Shown here one piece after another: positions 43,131 to 46,344 of a DNA stretch of 46,344 bases. The stretch is from Paraburkholderia podalyriae (GTDB taxonomy: Bacteria; Pseudomonadota; Gammaproteobacteria; Burkholderiales; Burkholderiaceae), in contig NZ_VZQQ01000049.1 in assembly GCF_014397785.1 (NCBI RefSeq), forward strand, positions 1 to 46,344, read 5' to 3'. The translations under genes were made by a program, and so were the position numbers. How positions within the stretch are numbered: the stretch's first letter is position 1; the number at the start of each line of letters is the position of its first letter. Below the pieces are notes generated by a model, which had not been told where the DNA came from, searched no databases, and saw nothing but the letters and a program-made list of their open reading frames with translations.

Positions 43131-44306
43131 ATGAAAACCGCCGTCCCCGCGCCGCGCCCGATCGACGCGCCCGAACTGCCCGCCGGTCTCGATGGCCGCC
43201 ACGGCACGAACCGCGCAACCGGCCACATGCAGGTCGCCGCGGCGACCGATCCCGAGGCGATCCGCGCGTGGCTCGCCCGCTTCGTCGATACAAGGACGAC
43301 GTTCGACAACTACCGCAAGGAAGCCGAACGGCTGCTGCTGTGGTCCGTCCTGCAGATGGGCAAACCGCTCTCCTCGCTCACGCACGAGGACCTGCTGGTC
43401 TATCAGCACTTTCTCGCCGATCCGCAACCCGCGGCGCGCTGGACCGCTGATGGCGGACGCAAGCATCCCCGCAACGATCCGCGCTGGCGACCGTTCTACG
43501 GCCCCCTGTCGGCATCGAGCCAGCGGCAGGCGATGGTGATTCCTCAACGTCATGTTCGCGTGGCTGGTGCAGGCCGGCTATCTGGCCGGCAATCCCCTGT
43601 CGCTCTCACGCCAGCGCGCGCGCCGGGCTAGGCCGCGCATCGTCCGGTATCTGTCGCCCGAACTGTGGCTCGAAGTCAAAACGTACATTCAGGGCAGGCC
43701 CAGGGAAACCAGTCGCGAGCGCGAACATCACGCGCGCGCGCTGGCTTTTCACATTGCTCTACCTGGGTGGCTTGCGGATCACGGAGATCAGCACGAATAC
43801 GATGGGCCGGTTTTTCCGTCGGGGCGACGAAAACGGCAAGGAGCGCTGGTGGCTCGAAGTAATGGGCAAAGGTGGCAAGGAGCGGCTGGTGCCCGCCACC
43901 GCGGAAAATGATGATGGAACTCGGCACATACCGGCGAGCCCGCGGACTGCCAGCGCTCCCCTCACCCGGCGAGGACACGCCGCTGGTGCTGCCGATCGGG
44001 CAGTCACCGAAGCCACTCACGCGCGCCGCGTTGCACCGGATCGTGAAGGACGTCTTTAGCGGCGCCGCAGGATCGTTGCGCGCGCGTGGCGACGACCATG
44101 CGCAATGCGCAGACCGCCTCGAGCAGGCGTCCGCGCACTGGCTACGTCACAGCGCAGGCTCACATATGGCAGACCAGCAACTGGATGTGCGACTCGTGCG
44201 CGACAACCTCGGGCATGCGTCACTGACGACAACCAGTCAGTATCTGCACGTGGGCAATGATCGCCGGCACCGCGAGACTGATGAGAAACACCGCATTGAC
44301 TGGTGA
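43131..44306 (+). pseudogene. Tyrosine-type site-specific integrase, several frameshifts
   Basis: Joined frames give an integrase of about 390 residues. The N-terminal SAM-like domain is …DPEAIRAWLARFVDTRTTFD… …YRKEAERLLLWSVLQ. The core has LYLGGLRITEIS with the first catalytic Arg, VMGKGGKERLVPAT, HWLRHSAGSHMAD with the HxxR box, and DNLGHASLTTTSQYLH with the catalytic Tyr. Frame breaks lie near 43545 (one extra C), 43735 (CG repeat) and 43905. All catalytic residues remain, so the damage is either recent or a reading error. The start is the ATG at 43131. Confidence 0.8.
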
Positions 44307-44316
44307 CGGGCGGCAG

Positions 44317-44335
44317 CCGGAGGACTAACCTCCGG
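44317..44335. terminator. Hairpin between convergent integrase and DUF1488-type genes
   Basis: CCGGAGG-ACTAA-CCTCCGG is a perfect 7-bp stem with 5-base loop just after the integrase stop. It covers the stop codon of the opposite gene, so it may end transcription from both sides, although T-runs are absent. Confidence 0.5.
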
Positions 44336-44599
44336 CCTCGAAATCCTGAGTAGCGAGCCTGACCGATCTGCCCGGACGCAGGCGGATTTTTTCGTTCGGC
44401 GACCGCGATAATGCGACGCCGTCCGTCAGCAAATGCCTTGAGCATACGGACCTGATCAGCGTCTCCGGGCAACCAGAATTGCGCCTTCAAGCGCTTCCCG
44501 CGTGATCACACAGGCGACCTCACTGCATTGCCCGGCCAGGCGAAACGAGATTTCATATCGGTCCGTCGCGACATCGGGCATCAGGTCAATCATGTCCAT
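44325..44599 (-). pseudogene. DUF1488-family small protein with two frameshifts
   Basis: From the ATG at 44599 (GAGGTG upstream) it reads MDMIDLMPDVATDRYEISFR then LAGQCSEVACVITREALEGA. One extra base near 44480 shifts to FWLPGDADQVRMLKAFADGR and RRIIAVAERK; an extra A in a run of A near 44392 hides the end IRLRPGRSVRLATQDFEAGG. This layout fits DUF1488 proteins of about 90 residues, of unknown function. The repaired protein would be complete. A related truncated gene is at 35271. Confidence 0.7.
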
Positions 44600-44829
44600 T
44601 TTTTACACCTCGTGAGTTCAACCAGGGGCCTTTAAGCTGCTGTCGCCTGTCTTCAATTTTACAGACCAGACGGAAGACGGATGCGCCGCTGATTTCCGTC
44701 ACGTAGATAAACCGTCGCGTAAACGCCGCCCCGCTGTCTTTGCAGGCAGGGTTTGGGTCTGGATTTTGATACGGATGCGATGAAGCCGGACTGTTAGTTG
44801 CATCCCTATGGCTGACTCAAGTCCTCAAG
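44600..44829. other. Intergenic stretch without a gene
   Basis: It holds the upstream region of the DUF1488-type gene on the minus strand and a joint with the methyltransferase remnant. No clear promoter or RNA is seen. Confidence 0.35.
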
Positions 44830-44865
44830 GTGAGCCTTTGCGGGACGCGAGCTGCACGCGGTAAT

Positions 44866-45655
44866 TCGAAACCCGCTGAAGAAACGAGCCCGACTTTTAT
44901 CCCCGGCTTCTGCGACTGCGCTGAAGCGATGTTCCCCAGCCTGCCGAAACTCGAAGCCGCGTTTCGCACGGGTTTGGGCGTCGGTTGGCATCAGCATCAT
45001 CCATCGCTGTTCCGGGGCACGGAACGATTCTTTCGTCCGGGCTATGCGGCGCATCTGGTGGATGAATGGATCCCCGCGCTCTACGGAGTACAAGAGATTC
45101 TCAAGGGGCGTGGCGCGAAAGTCGCGGATGTCGGCTGTGGCCACGGCGCATCCACGATACTGATGGCTCAGGCATACCCCAACGCGGCTTTCCTCGGCTT
45201 CGATTATCACGAACCGTCCGTGCAGAGAGCACGTGAACTTGCCGACGGAGCGGGCCTCGGCGACCGCGTCACGTTTGAAGTCGCAACCGCGCAGCAATAT
45301 CCTTGAAAGGATTACGACCTCGTCGCATTCTTCGATTGCCTGCACGATATGGGCGACCCGACGGGCGCAGCAGCACACGTCCTGCAAACGCTGAGACCCG
45401 ATGGATCGTGGATGATCGTGGAACCGTTCGCGAATGACCGCCTCGAAGACAATATCAATCCTGTCGGACGGGTGTTCCTATTCTGCGTCGACGATGATCT
45501 GCACAGGTGCATCGTTATCACAGGAAGGCAGAAGAGCGCTCGGCGCGCAGGCGGGCGAAGCACGGCTCAGAGAAGTCGTGACTGCTGGTGGCTTCACGCG
45601 CTTCAGGCGCGCAACGCAAACGCCGTTCAATCTGGTTTTTCAGGCGCAGGCGTGA
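44866..45655 (+). pseudogene. SAM-dependent methyltransferase, N-terminus lost, stop and frameshifts inside
   Basis: The remnant starts in the linker (EETSPTFIPGF), continues TGLGVGWHQHHPSLFRGTER and the SAM-binding motif VADVGCGHGAST, then LGFDYHEPSVQRARELA. An in-frame TGA at 45304-45306 is followed by DYDLVAFFDCLHDMGDP and …LRPDGSWMIVEPFANDRLED. A later frame ends LREVVTAGGFTRFRRATQTP. Relatives carry an N-terminal winged-helix dimer domain of about 110 residues, which is missing. A dead gene; the original substrate is unknown. Confidence 0.8.
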
Positions 45656-45815
45656 ACCTGGCTCGCTTGCCGGAAACTGCGCGAGCGACGCACAAAAGTC
45701 GCCAGGAGCGCAGAAGGCGACAATCGTCAATGTGTCGAAGAGATGCGCGCCAGACTGAGCGCCGAACATCAGGCGGAGATAGCGGCGCTGGATGGCAAGA
45801 TTGCACGCCACGGCG
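45656..45815 (+). pseudogene. Possible helical fragment, MerR-like tail
   Basis: One frame reads WLACRKLRERRTKVARSAEG and …CVEEMRARLSAEHQAEIAALDGKIAR, a coiled-coil pattern seen at the end of MerR-type regulators. It has no start and stops short of a full domain. Family uncertain. Confidence 0.25.
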
Positions 45816-46047
45816 ACCCCACGCGTGCAGCATTAGGTGTGACCCGCAATGAACAGTCTCTCGGATTGAGCGCCGGATTCGCGCGTGCGGCTACGGTGCT
45901 CCTGAGGCAATGCCCGTCGGCATATAGGTGATGCTCGATCCGCGAGGACTTTTGCCATCCGTGATTGAACGTCCGTTGAACGATTGTGAGCGGGCTTTTG
46001 CCTACAAGCTTCGAACGGCTCTTTGTGGCCCAGACTGTGTCAAAACA
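45816..46047. other. Stretch without a supported gene
   Basis: Nothing recognised on either strand before the palindrome in front of the IS1182-type fragment. Confidence 0.35.
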
Positions 46048-46093
46048 CCATTTTGACGCGTTAAAATGGCTCATCCGATAGCGGAGGATGAGC
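46048..46093. promoter_or_regulatory. Palindrome and hairpin leading an IS1182-type gene
   Basis: CCATTTTGACGCGTTAAAATGG at 46048-46069 is symmetric around ACGCGT except one pair. GCTCATCC (46069-46076) and GGATGAGC (46086-46093) form an 8-bp stem with 9-base loop ending 3 bases before the ATG at 46097. These could be the element end and a structure that limits transposase translation. Confidence 0.5.
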
Positions 46094-46096
46094 GAG

Positions 46097-46231
46097 ATGA
46101 AGCGGTTCGTTCAAGGCGACAATCGTACACAAAGCTTTCTCCTCCCCGAAGCACTTGACGACTACGTCACGGACACCAATCCCGTGCGCGTAGTCGATGT
46201 TTTTGTAGATGAACTTGGAGGGTGTAAATAG
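46097..46231 (+). pseudogene. Amino-terminal fragment of an IS1182-family transposase
   Basis: MKRFVQGDNRTQSFLLPEAL then DDYVTDTNPVRVVDVFVDEL is the standard start of IS1182-type transposases. After DEL it ends with GGCK and a stop because a second IS begins near 46219. The rest may continue beyond the window. Confidence 0.75.
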
Positions 46232-46281
46232 CTTTGTGTAAACGGTCATTTGGCAGGAGACTGCCAGTAACAGGAGCGACG

Positions 46282-46344
46282 ATGACCGTAGCGAAACGCA
46301 GCAAACGAGTGAAACCCGATCCTGAGCTCGTCAAGCTGGCCGAC
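46282..46344 (+). CDS. Start of an IS256-family-like transposase, cut by the window end
   Basis: An ATG at 46282 with AGGAG 5 bases upstream opens MTVAKRSKRVKPDPELVKLA D…, which continues past the window. The start and the GTGTAAA-rich end sequence before it (GGGTGTAAATAGCTTTGTGTAAACGG) fit an IS256-type element inserted into the IS1182-type gene. Only 21 codons are visible, so the family is tentative. Confidence 0.5.
   Translation, partial: MTVAKRSKRVKPDPELVKLAD

Noticed and set aside
42381..43553. One minus-strand frame of 390 codons as a single gene
   Set aside because: Only its last 70 codons look coded; the rest overlaps the coiled-coil gene and the integrase in other frames.
1..46344. 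CRISPR arrays, tRNA or rRNA genes
   Set aside because: No regularly spaced repeats and no cloverleaf or rRNA-like sequence were noticed by eye on either strand.

Overview
The window looks like an accessory, rearranged region of a high-GC betaproteobacterial genome, most likely Burkholderiales and possibly Paraburkholderia, Caballeronia or Burkholderia. The reasons are GC-rich codon use, the transposon families present, and the types of Dpp/MFS/LysR catabolic genes. No rRNA, tRNA or CRISPR array is visible. Both flanks are full of insertion-sequence pieces, recombinase remnants and broken genes. The middle holds intact catabolic operons.

Layout. 1-5400: a palindrome, a Fic gene broken by frameshifts, two small conserved hypotheticals, a decayed helicase and an intact CoiA-like protein. 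5430-6590: a degenerate ISNCY-type element. 6650-26450: the catabolic core. On the minus strand lie a MarR regulator; an OFA-type MFS transporter, M20 amidohydrolase and serine hydrolase operon; a complete peptide-type ABC transporter plus a MetX-like alpha/beta hydrolase; and a dsdA, MFS, M81 metallopeptidase operon. A plus-strand asparaginase and a LysR regulator divergent from dsdA complete it. 26500-28850: junk made of ISAs1, IS6, ABC-ATPase and CoA-transferase pieces around a small PAS protein. 28900-34100: a second metabolic cluster with a D-2-hydroxyacid dehydrogenase divergent from SDR (frameshifted), MFS, VOC and an HTH-citrate synthase fusion. 34600-46344: mobile or plasmid-like backbone with integrase remnants, IS6, YhcG-type nucleases, HU, TraR/DksA, ParDE, a three-gene operon divergent from a broken integrase, two DUF1488-like genes, a broken methyltransferase and nested IS1182/IS256 pieces.

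The most interesting signal is that the MarR gene and its upstream control region occur three times, in the same orientation. One copy is intact (6984-7640). Two have decayed regulator genes that lost their start codons (11347-11720 and 18750-19150), and these sit directly before the OFA-type MFS operon and the ABC-transporter operon. The leaders just before those two transporter genes also match. This suggests that a regulator-promoter cassette was copied in front of separate operons and then decayed, leaving one regulator that could control all of them.

The enzymes in that core include distant counterparts of the microcystin-degradation types MlrB (beta-lactamase-fold hydrolase) and MlrC (M81), plus an amidohydrolase, asparaginase and D-serine ammonia-lyase. 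This suggests uptake and breakdown of a peptide- or amide-like compound, perhaps with D-residues. The substrate is unknown. All coordinates and alignments were made by eye, and single-base frameshifts in runs or repeats may be sequencing errors rather than true decay.
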